The notes beneath the pieces were generated by a model. It was not told the origin of the DNA and made no database searches. It saw nothing but the letters and a program-made list of their open reading frames with translations. Positions 34,321-43,521 of a DNA stretch of 64,000 nucleotides are shown piece by piece. Source of the DNA: Paractinoplanes pyxinae (GTDB lineage: Bacteria > Actinomycetota > Actinomycetes > Mycobacteriales > Micromonosporaceae); contig NZ_JAPNTZ010000013.1 of the NCBI RefSeq assembly GCF_026626335.1, positions 186,001 to 250,000 of the forward strand. Direction: 5' to 3'. The translations under genes were made by a program, and so were the position numbers. Numbering within the stretch: position 1 is the stretch's first letter; each line of letters starts with the position of its first letter.

Positions 34321-35820
34321 TCAGGGGACCGGGTTGGGGTGGCAGAGCTGGGGGTTGGCCAGTTCGGCGCAGGGGCGGTCGCCGTGGGTGCGGATTATGT
34401 CGGCTCCTACCTGGTTGGTCAGGTAGCGCAGGAAGCTCGCCGCCAGGGAGTGGGCGTCCGGGTCGCCGTGGGTGTAGCCGAGTTCGGTTTCCCAGAACGG
34501 GTAGGTGCCGTGGTCGGCGTCCGGCACCGTGGCGGGGCGGCCGTCGATGCGGACGAGGGCTAGGCCTTGACGGTCCGTGGCGGCGCCCAGTTCGCTGTAA
34601 CCGAGCGCGCCCGGGGTGTCGGCCACGGAGCGCAACACCTCGTCGGTGGAGTTGCGGGCGCACCGCACCACACCGACCGGCGAGCCCGGATCCCTGTCGC
34701 GGCAATTGTCGGAGTTGCTACCTGGCTCGCGCGTCCCGGAAAGCACCCGCCGCTGGAAGGCGGCCCGCGTTCCGGAGCCGGGGTTCCGGCTGATCAGGCG
34801 GACCGGCACGTCGCGGCCGCCGATGTCCTTCCAGTTGGTGATCTCGCCGCTGTACAGCCGGCGGATCTGCGCGGTGGTCAGGTCGCGCACCCCGGTGTCG
34901 GCGTTCACCACCAGCGTGAACAGCACGAACGCGATCGGCCGGGCGACCAGGCCGGGCATGCCGTCGGGCTTCTCGCCGTCCGAGAACGCCAGCACCCCGG
35001 AGTTCTCGCCGGCCCGGTCGAGCGCCAGCAACCCCTCGCCGCTGCCTCGCATCTCGAAGCTGAAGGCCGCCTCGGTGCAGCTCTCCTGATAGGACTTGGC
35101 GGCGTCGCGGACCACCGGTTCGAACGCCGTCGAGCCGGTCACCGTGAGCGTGCCGGCGGCGCAGTCGAGGGGCGTACCGGCGTCGCTGCGGAAGTAGACG
35201 ACGGACTGCGCCACCACCAGCAAAGCCAGGAAGGCGATCAGCGCCATCGCCCGTTTCGAGGTGCCCGTACGGCTTCGGGTCTCGATGATCCGGCCGTCGC
35301 CCACGCCGCCCTTGATCGTGCCGACGACGATCGGGTCGGGGTACGGCCCGTCGCCCTTCTTGACGCCGTCGGAGTTGTCGAGCGCGGCCAGCACCTTGTA
35401 GTGGTCGTGCCGGTTCATCGGCACCTTGGGCAGCTCGACCAGGTCGTCCCGCACGGTGAGCCCGGCCAGGCTGGAGCGCAGGTTCTCGTCGCTGAGCTCG
35501 GTCACCACGAGACCGACCACTCGCCGCCCGGGGAAGCTGACCCGGATGCCGGCCTTGTCGTCGTCGCGCACCGCGTAGTCGTGCTCGTCGATGTTCGTAC
35601 GGCCGGTGTTCTCGATCCGCAGCAGCACGATGCTCGGGTCGACCAGCGGCACGCCGTTGTTGCTCAGTTCACCCAGCGCGCCCGGCGCCGCGGTCTCGCC
35701 CACGTCGTTGGCCGTGGTGTCCATCTGCACGCGGTAGCCGAGCCGCTTGCGCCCCTTGACCAGGAACTCGTAGATAGCCGCGATGCCCGGCACGACGATA
35801 CCGAGGGTCGCGAGCGCCAC
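34321..35820 (-). CDS. Membrane-tethered PstS-like periplasmic-binding protein
   Basis: 499 residues. An N-terminal helix (LATLGIVVPGIAAIYEFLV) and a ~150-residue region without known domain precede a second helix at ~188-212 (ALIAFLALLVVAQSVVYF), followed by a phosphate-binding-type fold outside the membrane: GSTAFEPVVRDAAKSYQE, RGSGEGLLALDR, LVVNADTGVRDLTTAQIRRLY, and RNPGSGTRAAFQRRVL, the last being the PstS-like SGTR anion site. Real PstS proteins are lipoproteins beside pstCAB; here no pst genes are near, and the fold is fused to a membrane module. GTG 35820 is the only in-frame start after an upstream stop. Sensor or transport-regulator role is possible. Confidence 0.85.
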   Translation of the reverse strand: MALATLGIVVPGIAAIYEFLVKGRKRLGYRVQMDTTANDVGETAAPGALGELSNNGVPLVDPSIVLLRIENTGRTNIDEHDYAVRDDDKAGIRVSFPGRRVVGLVVTELSDENLRSSLAGLTVRDDLVELPKVPMNRHDHYKVLAALDNSDGVKKGDGPYPDPIVVGTIKGGVGDGRIIETRSRTGTSKRAMALIAFLALLVVAQSVVYFRSDAGTPLDCAAGTLTVTGSTAFEPVVRDAAKSYQESCTEAAFSFEMRGSGEGLLALDRAGENSGVLAFSDGEKPDGMPGLVARPIAFVLFTLVVNADTGVRDLTTAQIRRLYSGEITNWKDIGGRDVPVRLISRNPGSGTRAAFQRRVLSGTREPGSNSDNCRDRDPGSPVGVVRCARNSTDEVLRSVADTPGALGYSELGAATDRQGLALVRIDGRPATVPDADHGTYPFWETELGYTHGDPDAHSLAASFLRYLTNQVGADIIRTHGDRPCAELANPQLCHPNPVP

Positions 35821-35868
35821 ACTCCACCAGAGTTCGATGGCCCGACCGTACGAGCGATGCCTGAACGG

Positions 35869-36282
35869 TCAGTTAAGGGATCGCACCAGCTGAGGTGAAG
35901 GGTTCACAAAGGACTCGCCGACGGTCACGACGGTGGGCACGGTCTCGTTGCCGTCGGCCACCGCGCGCACCGACGCCGCGGCCTCGGGGTCGCTCCAGAT
36001 GTCGACCCAGTGGTAGCGGCCCGCCCGCCGGGCCAGCGAGCCGCGCAGCCGCAGACAGTACGGGCATCCGGGGCGCCAATAGATGATCGGGCGGCCGTCG
36101 GCGGCCTGGGCGGCCCGGGCCTCGGCGTCGGTGACCGAGCGTGGGAACGCGGGCGGCGACACGACCACCGCGACTGCCACCATGACGAGAAAGAACACCA
36201 GACCGCCGTACGAGCCGATCCAGAACCCGCCCAGCACGCCGATCGCCACCATGAAGGCGGCCGGTTGCCAGCGGCGTGTCAT
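35869..36282 (-). CDS. Membrane-anchored glutaredoxin
   Basis: 137 residues. Two N-terminal helices (AAFMVAIGVLGGFWI; GGLVFFLVMVAVAVVV) precede a glutaredoxin domain with the dithiol active site RPGCPYCLRLRG and the cis-Pro loop ETVPTVVTVGES. In mycothiol-containing actinobacteria such proteins are likely mycoredoxin-like, reducing mixed mycothiol disulfides; that role is inferred. The gene lies between the PstS-like and purE genes, all minus strand. Confidence 0.92.
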   Translation of the reverse strand: MTRRWQPAAFMVAIGVLGGFWIGSYGGLVFFLVMVAVAVVVSPPAFPRSVTDAEARAAQAADGRPIIYWRPGCPYCLRLRGSLARRAGRYHWVDIWSDPEAAASVRAVADGNETVPTVVTVGESFVNPSPQLVRSLN

Positions 36283-36291
36283 ACGGTGAGG

Positions 36292-36789
36292 CTACCCGAG
36301 CAGTTGCTCACGCAGAGCGGCATCTTTCTCGGCCACCAGCTTCTCGAGGCCGGCCTGGAAGTTCGCCATCTTCGTGCGCAGCTGCGGGTTCGCGGCGCCG
36401 AGGATGCGCACGGCGAGCAGGCCGGCGTTGCGGGCGCCGCCGATCGACACGGTCGCCACCGGCACCCCGGCCGGCATCTGCACGATCGAGAGCAGCGAGT
36501 CCATGCCGTCGAGGTGCTTGAGCGGCACCGGCACCCCGATCACCGGCAGCGGCGTGAGAGCAGCCACCATGCCGGGCAGGTGAGCGGCTCCCCCGGCGCC
36601 GGCGATGATCGCCTGCAGGCCCCGGCCGGCCGCGCTCTCGGCGTAGTCGACCATCTTGCGGACCGTACGGTGGGCCGAGACCACGCCGACCTCGAACGGC
36701 ACCTCGAACTCGGCGAGGGCGATCGCCGCCGCCTCCATCGTGGGCCAGTCCGAGTCGCTGCCCATGATGATCCCGACGAGCGGTGCCAT
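36292..36789 (-). CDS. purE: N5-carboxyaminoimidazole ribonucleotide mutase
   Basis: 165 residues. Converts N5-CAIR to CAIR in purine synthesis. Signature VGIIMGSDSDWPTMEAA, VVSAHRTVRKMVDYAE and IIAGAGGAAHLPGMVAALT with the catalytic His. The start codon is adjacent to the purK stop (36790), so the two are translationally coupled and act in sequence. Confidence 0.98.
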   Translation of the reverse strand: MAPLVGIIMGSDSDWPTMEAAAIALAEFEVPFEVGVVSAHRTVRKMVDYAESAAGRGLQAIIAGAGGAAHLPGMVAALTPLPVIGVPVPLKHLDGMDSLLSIVQMPAGVPVATVSIGGARNAGLLAVRILGAANPQLRTKMANFQAGLEKLVAEKDAALREQLLG

Positions 36790-37932
36790 TTACCGGCCCT
36801 CCTGAAGCCATTGCGCGGCCCGCTGCGCCCGGGCGCGGACCGAGGTCATGTCGTCGCCGAGCACGGTGACGTGCCCGATCTTGCGGCCGGGGCGTACCTG
36901 CTTGCCGTAGAGGTGCACGCGGGCGCCGGGGTCGGTGGCGAACAGGTGATGCAGGCGCTCGTCGATCGAGATGCCGCCCGGTTCACCGCCGAGCACGTTG
37001 GCCATCACGACGGCGGGCGCGGTGAGCGACGTCTCGCCCATCGGGTAGTCGAGCACGGCCCGCAGGTGCTGCTCGAACTGCGAGGTGCGGGCGCCCTCGA
37101 TCGTCCAGTGGCCGGAGTTGTGCGGGCGCATGGCCAGCTCGTTGACCACGATGCCGTCGATCGTCTCGAACAGCTCGACGGCCAGCAGGCCGACCACGCC
37201 GAGCTCGTTGGCCAGGTCGATCGCCAGCTGCTGAGCCTTCAAGGCCAGCGGCTCGGTCAGGCCGGGGGCGGGCGCCAGCACCTCGACGCAGATGCCGTCC
37301 TTCTGCACCGTCTCGACCACCGGGTACGCCGCGACCTGCCCGAACGGCGAGCGGGCGACCAGGGCGGCCAGCTCCCGCCGCAGCGGCACGCGCTCCTCGA
37401 CGATCAGCGGGGTGCCGGTTGCGACGAGTTCCGCCGCCTCTTGCGGCCCCGACAGCATCCAGACGCCCTTGCCGTCGTACCCGCCGCGGGTGGCCTTGGC
37501 CACCACCGGCCAGACACCGCCGGCGAAGTTCTCGACGTCCTCGGCCGTCTCGACCCGGCCCCAGCGCGGCACGGGCGCGCCCAGCTCGGCCAGCCGCTCG
37601 CGCATCAGCCCCTTGTCCTGGGCGAACACCAGCGCCTGGGAACCGGGATAGATCTTGACGCCCTCCGACTCGAGCACCTCGATGTGCCCGGTCGGCACGT
37701 GCTCGTGGTCGAAGGTGACCGCCTCGCACCCCTTGGCGAACTCACGCAGAGCAGCCAGGTCGGTGTGCGATCCGATCCGCACATCGGCCGCGACCAGCGC
37801 GGCACTGTCATCGGGCGACACGCTCAGCACACGCAGTGACTGACCGAGAGAAATAGCGGCCTGGTGGGTCATCCGGGCCAGTTGGCCCCCGCCCACCATG
37901 CCGACCACAGGCAGACCGGTTCGGGTATCCAT
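36790..37932 (-). CDS. purK: N5-carboxyaminoimidazole ribonucleotide synthetase
   Basis: 380 residues. ATP-grasp enzyme that carboxylates AIR to N5-CAIR. N-terminal GMVGGGQLARMTHQAA, ATP-grasp segments VVAKATRGGYDGKGVWML and the metal/phosphate region VVNELAMRPHNSGHWTIEGA. Directly upstream of purE. Confidence 0.98.
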   Translation of the reverse strand: MDTRTGLPVVGMVGGGQLARMTHQAAISLGQSLRVLSVSPDDSAALVAADVRIGSHTDLAALREFAKGCEAVTFDHEHVPTGHIEVLESEGVKIYPGSQALVFAQDKGLMRERLAELGAPVPRWGRVETAEDVENFAGGVWPVVAKATRGGYDGKGVWMLSGPQEAAELVATGTPLIVEERVPLRRELAALVARSPFGQVAAYPVVETVQKDGICVEVLAPAPGLTEPLALKAQQLAIDLANELGVVGLLAVELFETIDGIVVNELAMRPHNSGHWTIEGARTSQFEQHLRAVLDYPMGETSLTAPAVVMANVLGGEPGGISIDERLHHLFATDPGARVHLYGKQVRPGRKIGHVTVLGDDMTSVRARAQRAAQWLQEGR

Positions 37933-37944
37933 CGCCCGCCCAGC

Positions 37945-39939
37945 CTAGCGAGTCAGGCGCGCCACCAGATCGTCCGGGCTGGTCACCGGGCGGTCACAGA
38001 CGAAACCACGGCACACGTACGCGGTGGGGACGTCCCCCTGCAGCGGCCGGTCGGCCAGCAGCGGCACCCCCGGCCGGTCGGGCTCACCGGCCACGATGAC
38101 CGTCCCCGGCGGCGCGTGCCGGTGGGCCGCGGCCAGCAGCGGAGCCTCCAGCCCGGCCGGGGCGGCGATCGCGATCTCGTACGGGCCGGACAGCGCAGCC
38201 TCGGCCACGGTCGCCGAGTAACCGGCGAATCGCGGGTGTCCCCCGATCACGGGGCCGGCCGTGGCCAGCGCCGCGTCGGCCGCCTCGCGATAACTGGGCT
38301 CGCCGCTCAGGGCCGCGTAGGCCACGAGAGCCGCGCAGACCGACGACAGGCCGGACGGGGTCGCGTTGTCGGTCGGGTCGGCCGGACGGGTGACCAGCCG
38401 CTCGGCGTCGTCCGCGGTGTCGTAGAAGCCGCCCTCACCCGTGCCGAAGTGGGCCAGAGCCACGTCGAGCAGCACGCGCGCCCGCTCGAGCCACACCCCG
38501 TCGGTGGTGAGCTGGTGCACAGCCAGGAAAGCCTCGGCGACGCAGCCGTAGTCCTCCAGCACACCGGCCGGCTCCCCCACCACACCGTCCCGTGAGACGC
38601 GGCGCAGGCGACCGTCGACCAGGTGCCGCTCGGCGAGCACGGTCGCGATCTCGATGGCGGCCACCCGCGACGACTCGGCCCCGGTGAGCAGGCCGTGCTC
38701 GGCCAGCGCGGTTACGGCCAGGCCGTTCCACGAGGCCACTACCTTGTCGTCACGCGCCGGTTGCGGGCGCTCCGCGCGGGCGGTCAGGAGCCTTTCCCGT
38801 ACGTCTCTCCAGCGCTGCACCAGGGCCGGGTCCGCGGCGTCGATGTCCCGGGCCAGCACGAGCACGCTGCTGCCGTGCTCGAACGTGCCCTTCTCGGTGA
38901 CGGCGAACAGGTCGGCCGCCCACTGCCCGTCATCGTCACCGAGCGCCTCGACGAGTTCGGCCGGCTTCCAGGCGTACGTCAATCCCTCGACACCCGCCGC
39001 GTCGGCGTCCAGGGCCGAGGCAAGCCCGCCGGCCGGAGTGCCCAGATCACGCAGCAGGAAATCGGCCGTCTCGTCGGCGATCCGCCGGGCGAACGGGTCG
39101 TCGGTGAGGCGCCAGAGCTGCGTGTAGACCCGCAGCAGCAGGGCGTTGTCGTAGAGCATCTTCTCGAAGTGCGGCACCGTCCAGGTGGCGTCGACCGCGT
39201 ACCGCGCGAACCCCCCGGCCAGCTGGTCGTAGATGCCGCCCCGCCCCATCCGCTCGGCGGCGAACCGGACCGCCTCGAGAGCCTCGTCCCAGCCCGTACG
39301 TTGGTAGTGGCGCAGCAGGAAAAGCAGGCTCATGTGCGGCGGGAACTTGGGCGCCCCGCCGAAGCCGCCGTTGGTCGTGTCCTGCTCCTTGAGCAGCCCG
39401 TTGGCCGCCGCCCCCAGCAGCTCGGCCGAGATGGGCGCCTTGGGCCCGCCGACCAGCTGTGCCCCGCCGATCGCCTCGACCACGTTGGCGCCCTGCTGGA
39501 CGACCTGCTCACGCTGATCCCGCCAGGCGGTGGTGACCGAGTCGAGCAGCCGGGCGAAGTTGGCCTTGGGGAAGTAGGTGCCGCAGAAGAACGGGTCGCC
39601 CTCCGGGGTGGCGAAGACGGTCATCGGCCACCCGCCCTGCCCGGTCATGGCCTGGGTGGCGGTCATGTAGACGGCGTCGACGTCGGGCCGTTCCTCCCGA
39701 TCCACCTTGATCGCCACGAACCCGCCGTTCATGAGCCCGGCGATCTGCTCGTCCTCGAAGGACTCGTGCGCCATCACATGACACCAGTGACAGGCGGCAT
39801 ACCCCACCGAGATCAGCACCGGCACATCCCGCCGCTTAGCCTCGGCGAACGCCTCGGCCGACCATTCCCACCAGTCAACCGGGTTGTCAGCATGCTGAAG
39901 CAGATAGGGCGAGGTAGCCCCGGCGAGACGGTTAGCCAT
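37945..39939 (-). CDS. DUF255 thioredoxin-domain protein (YyaL/SPATA20-like)
   Basis: 664 residues. N-terminal thioredoxin-like domain with the hallmark SPYLLQHADNPVDWWEW, a CHWCHVM dithiol, and GQGGWPMTVFATPEGDPFF; the rest is an alpha/alpha-toroid like those of N-acylglucosamine epimerases (GGIYDQLAGGFARYAVD, MLYDNALLLRVY). Biochemical role is not established in the family. Mycobacteria place such a gene near mca; here it is 7 kb away with purEK next to it. Confidence 0.94.
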   Translation of the reverse strand: MANRLAGATSPYLLQHADNPVDWWEWSAEAFAEAKRRDVPVLISVGYAACHWCHVMAHESFEDEQIAGLMNGGFVAIKVDREERPDVDAVYMTATQAMTGQGGWPMTVFATPEGDPFFCGTYFPKANFARLLDSVTTAWRDQREQVVQQGANVVEAIGGAQLVGGPKAPISAELLGAAANGLLKEQDTTNGGFGGAPKFPPHMSLLFLLRHYQRTGWDEALEAVRFAAERMGRGGIYDQLAGGFARYAVDATWTVPHFEKMLYDNALLLRVYTQLWRLTDDPFARRIADETADFLLRDLGTPAGGLASALDADAAGVEGLTYAWKPAELVEALGDDDGQWAADLFAVTEKGTFEHGSSVLVLARDIDAADPALVQRWRDVRERLLTARAERPQPARDDKVVASWNGLAVTALAEHGLLTGAESSRVAAIEIATVLAERHLVDGRLRRVSRDGVVGEPAGVLEDYGCVAEAFLAVHQLTTDGVWLERARVLLDVALAHFGTGEGGFYDTADDAERLVTRPADPTDNATPSGLSSVCAALVAYAALSGEPSYREAADAALATAGPVIGGHPRFAGYSATVAEAALSGPYEIAIAAPAGLEAPLLAAAHRHAPPGTVIVAGEPDRPGVPLLADRPLQGDVPTAYVCRGFVCDRPVTSPDDLVARLTR

Positions 39940-40208
39940 GCCCCCAGCCTCTCACCTGCGCCCGCCCGAGGCCCGTGGGCAGGCCGATGTTGTCCTTGGC
40001 CAGTAGGTCAGCCCAGGTAAATCCTGGCTGTACACCGCCGGCCACCTGTGCAACAGAAGGCACGGCTGTCGCGGATGTGTACGCCGCCGTGTATCGAACT
40101 ACACCGTGGCAGGGGTCACGGCGAGTTGGCGTCGGTTGCTTCTCAGGTGCGGCGATCGCCGGTCGATGGCGTCATCCGTCCCCGCCCTCGAACGGAACGG
40201 ACCAACTC

Positions 40209-41015
40209 ATGAGGCTGCCCCTCCTCGCCGCGACCGGACTCCTCGCCGTCGCGAGCACGCTGACCTGGACGGAACCAGCAGCTGCCGCGGCGTCGACCAC
40301 GTCCGACCACACTCCGCCGGTCGTCACCGTCGTCTCCGGCGGCATCGTGCCCCCGGTGGTGTGGAACAACGGCGTCCGCAGGATCTCCGTGCTGCTGCGG
40401 ATCACCGACGACGGGAGCGGATGGGAGCCGGGTCAGGCCCAGCTCCGGATGCAGTCACCGCAGGGAACGGTGGTGGACCTGAGCGAGATCACCCGGGTCG
40501 CCGGCACCGGGAACGACGGCCTGTGGCAGTTCGCCACCACGTTGCCGCGGTTCGCCGCGCCCGGGACGTGGCGGGTGTTCCAGGCTGACCTTTGGGATCG
40601 AGCACAGAACCTGACGACGGTCACGACGCACCTGTCGTTCACAGTCATCGGCAAGGCTGACACGACGCCGCCGGTCGTTCACTGGGAATCAGCCAAATTG
40701 AGCGCCAACACCTTCGACAACAGCCAGGACCGGGTGCTGAAGGTCCGGGTAGCCGCTACGGACGACCTGAGCGGTGTCATCAGCACGCCCGGTGCCGTCT
40801 TCTTGGAGAGTCCGAGTGGCGATTGGTCCTCGTCGGAATGGGGCACCAAGGTGTCCGGCACCCCCACCAACGGCACATGGAACTACACCGTGACGCTTCC
40901 CGCCGGCGCGGCGGCCGGAACCTGGCACGTCTACTCGGCAACGATGTACGACGAGGTGGGGAACGCCAACCAGTTCGGGTCAAGAGAGTTCGCCACCGTC
41001 ACGGTCACCGGATAA
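40209..41015 (+). CDS. Secreted protein with two Ig-like repeats
   Basis: 268 residues from ATG 40209. Signal peptide MRLPLLAATGLLAVASTLTW ending near EPAAAAA. The mature protein is two homologous beta-rich repeats of ~105 residues, each opening TPPVV, with LRITDDGSGWEPGQAQL / VAATDDLSGVISTPGAV and closing GTWRVFQADLWDRAQN / GTWHVYSATMYDEVGN. The GTWxVxxxxxxDxxxN ending is typical of bacterial cell-surface Ig-like domains. No catalytic domain. Extracellular adhesion or wall role is a guess. Confidence 0.87.
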   Translation: MRLPLLAATGLLAVASTLTWTEPAAAAASTTSDHTPPVVTVVSGGIVPPVVWNNGVRRISVLLRITDDGSGWEPGQAQLRMQSPQGTVVDLSEITRVAGTGNDGLWQFATTLPRFAAPGTWRVFQADLWDRAQNLTTVTTHLSFTVIGKADTTPPVVHWESAKLSANTFDNSQDRVLKVRVAATDDLSGVISTPGAVFLESPSGDWSSSEWGTKVSGTPTNGTWNYTVTLPAGAAAGTWHVYSATMYDEVGNANQFGSREFATVTVTG

Positions 41016-41105
41016 GAAGGTGGTCGAACGGCGAATGCCTGGTCGTTGGCCGGCATGGGCAGCTCTGACGCCGGCTTGATCGACGCAGCGGGTTCCCACC
41101 ACCGA

Positions 41106-41140
41106 AAGGGCCGTCGTGGCGGTGAGCCGCAACGGCCCTT
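41106..41140. terminator. Bidirectional terminator hairpin
   Basis: AAGGGCCGT (41106-41114) pairs perfectly with ACGGCCCTT (41132-41140), with further GTGGC/GCCGC pairing inside, between the convergent secreted-protein and msrA genes. Confidence 0.75.
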
Positions 41141-41203
41141 CCCATCGACTTCGGTGTCGGACTGGACGATCACGTCCGAGGTCGGGTCAGTGGCACAAGA
41201 GCG

Positions 41204-41863
<660 letters not shown>

Positions 41864-41910
41864 GGTCACTCCCTTCATCCGCCGGTACAACACCAAGCCG
41901 GGGGCGATCC

Positions 41911-42324
41911 TTACCCGAGTTCCTTCGCGATGCGCGAAGCAAATGAGGCGGCTTCCTCGTCGCTCGCGTACTTGTGCCGCGGCCAGAAGAATCCCCGCAA
42001 ACCGTCGCCCTTGGTCCTCGGCACCACGTGGAAGTGCAGGTGGGCCACCGACTGGGACACGATGTTGTTGTTCGCCACAAATGTCCCCTGCGCGCCCAGC
42101 GCATTCGGCACGGCAAGAGAAACGCGCTGCACGAGTCCGAAAAATCCGGGCAAATCGGCGACCGGCAACTCGGGCAGCGTCACCACATGGGAACGCGGCA
42201 CCACCAGCACATGCCCCTTGAAGACCGGCCGGGTGTCGAGGAATCCCACCCCGTCTGGCGAGTCGATCACCTTGAAGGCGGGCACCGACCCCGCCACGAT
42301 GTCGCAGAAGACGCACGATGCCAC
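41911..42324 (-). CDS. HIT-family nucleotide hydrolase
   Basis: 137 residues. Histidine-triad motif VAHLHFHVVPR plus CVFCDIVAG at the start, the zinc-site-like opening of the HINT/Fhit type proteins. Hydrolyses small nucleotide conjugates such as AMP-lysine or diadenosine compounds; exact substrate unknown. Divergent from metB by only ~24 bp, so promoters overlap. Confidence 0.93.
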   Translation of the reverse strand: MASCVFCDIVAGSVPAFKVIDSPDGVGFLDTRPVFKGHVLVVPRSHVVTLPELPVADLPGFFGLVQRVSLAVPNALGAQGTFVANNNIVSQSVAHLHFHVVPRTKGDGLRGFFWPRHKYASDEEAASFASRIAKELG

Positions 42325-42348
42325 CAGGTGAGACTAGCCTTGCCGAGC

Positions 42349-43500
42349 ATGACGGCTAACGACTACGGGTTCGACACCCTCGCCATCCACGCCGGCCAGG
42401 ATCCGGACCCCCGGACCGGCGCGGTCGTGCCTCCGATCTACCAGACGAGCACGTACGCCCAGGACGCCGTCGGCGCGCCCCGGCTCGGCTACGAGTACAG
42501 CCGTTCCGGCAACCCCACCCGTGACGCCCTGCAGGAGTGCCTGGCCGCGATCGAGGGCGGGCGCCGGGGCCTGGCCTTCGCGAGCGGTCTGGCGGCGGAG
42601 GACACGCTGCTCCGCGCGGTGTGCCGGCCCGGCGACCACGTGGTCATCCCCGACGACGCGTACGGGGGAACCTATCGCCTCTTCTCGAAGGTGGCCGAGA
42701 ACTGGGGTCTGGACTGGACCGCCGTCGATCTCGCCGACATCGACCAGGTGCGGGCCGCGTTCCGGCCGGGCGTGACCAAGCTGATCTGGGCCGAGACGCC
42801 GACGAACCCGCTGCTCAACATCGCCGACATCGCGGCCCTGGGCGGTCTGGCCCACGAGTACGACGCGCTGCTGGTGGTCGACAACACGTTCGCCTCGCCC
42901 TACCTGCAGCAGCCGCTCACCCTGGGCGCCGACGTGATCGTCCACTCGACCACCAAATACCTGGGCGGGCACTCCGATGTGGTCGGTGGCGCGCTGATCA
43001 CCGCGAACGACGAGCTCGGTCAGCAGCTCGCCTTCCACCAGAACGCGATGGGCGCGGTCAACGGGCCCTTCGACGCCTGGCTCACCTTGCGAGGCATCAA
43101 GACCTTGGGCGTACGGATGGAAAGGCACTGCGACAACGCCGAGCGCATCGTCGGCTTCCTCAGCGAGCACCCGGCCGTCAGCGAGGTGCTTTACCCCGGC
43201 CTCGAGACGCACCCCGGGCACGAGGTCGCGGCCAAGCAGATGCAGCGCTTCGGTGGGATGGTGTCGTTCCGGGCGGCCGGCGGCCCGGAAAAGGCCATCG
43301 AGGTCTGCAACCGGACAAAGCTCTTCGTGCTCGCCGAGTCGCTGGGCGGCATCGAGTCGCTGATCGAGCACCCCGGCCAGATGACACACCTTTCCGCTGC
43401 CGGTTCGGCGCTTGAAGTCCCCGCCGATCTCGTGCGACTGTCTGTCGGCATCGAAACCGTTGACGATCTGCTCGCCGACCTCGAGCAGGCACTGGGCTGA
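42349..43500 (+). CDS. metB: Cystathionine gamma-synthase (trans-sulfuration PLP enzyme)
   Basis: 383 residues. PLP enzyme that makes cystathionine from activated homoserine and cysteine, or runs the related lyase reaction. Motifs: GFDTLAIHAGQDPDPRTGAV, YSRSGNPTRDALQECLA, FASGLAAEDTLLRA, and the PLP-lysine region VIVHSTTKYLGGHSDVVGG. ATG 42349 begins MTANDYGFDT. The cbs gene 20 kb downstream completes the trans-sulfuration pair. Synthase versus lyase cannot be separated with certainty from sequence alone. Confidence 0.93.
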   Translation: MTANDYGFDTLAIHAGQDPDPRTGAVVPPIYQTSTYAQDAVGAPRLGYEYSRSGNPTRDALQECLAAIEGGRRGLAFASGLAAEDTLLRAVCRPGDHVVIPDDAYGGTYRLFSKVAENWGLDWTAVDLADIDQVRAAFRPGVTKLIWAETPTNPLLNIADIAALGGLAHEYDALLVVDNTFASPYLQQPLTLGADVIVHSTTKYLGGHSDVVGGALITANDELGQQLAFHQNAMGAVNGPFDAWLTLRGIKTLGVRMERHCDNAERIVGFLSEHPAVSEVLYPGLETHPGHEVAAKQMQRFGGMVSFRAAGGPEKAIEVCNRTKLFVLAESLGGIESLIEHPGQMTHLSAAGSALEVPADLVRLSVGIETVDDLLADLEQALG

Positions 43501-43521
43501 GAAGACACATACGGAGAGGCA

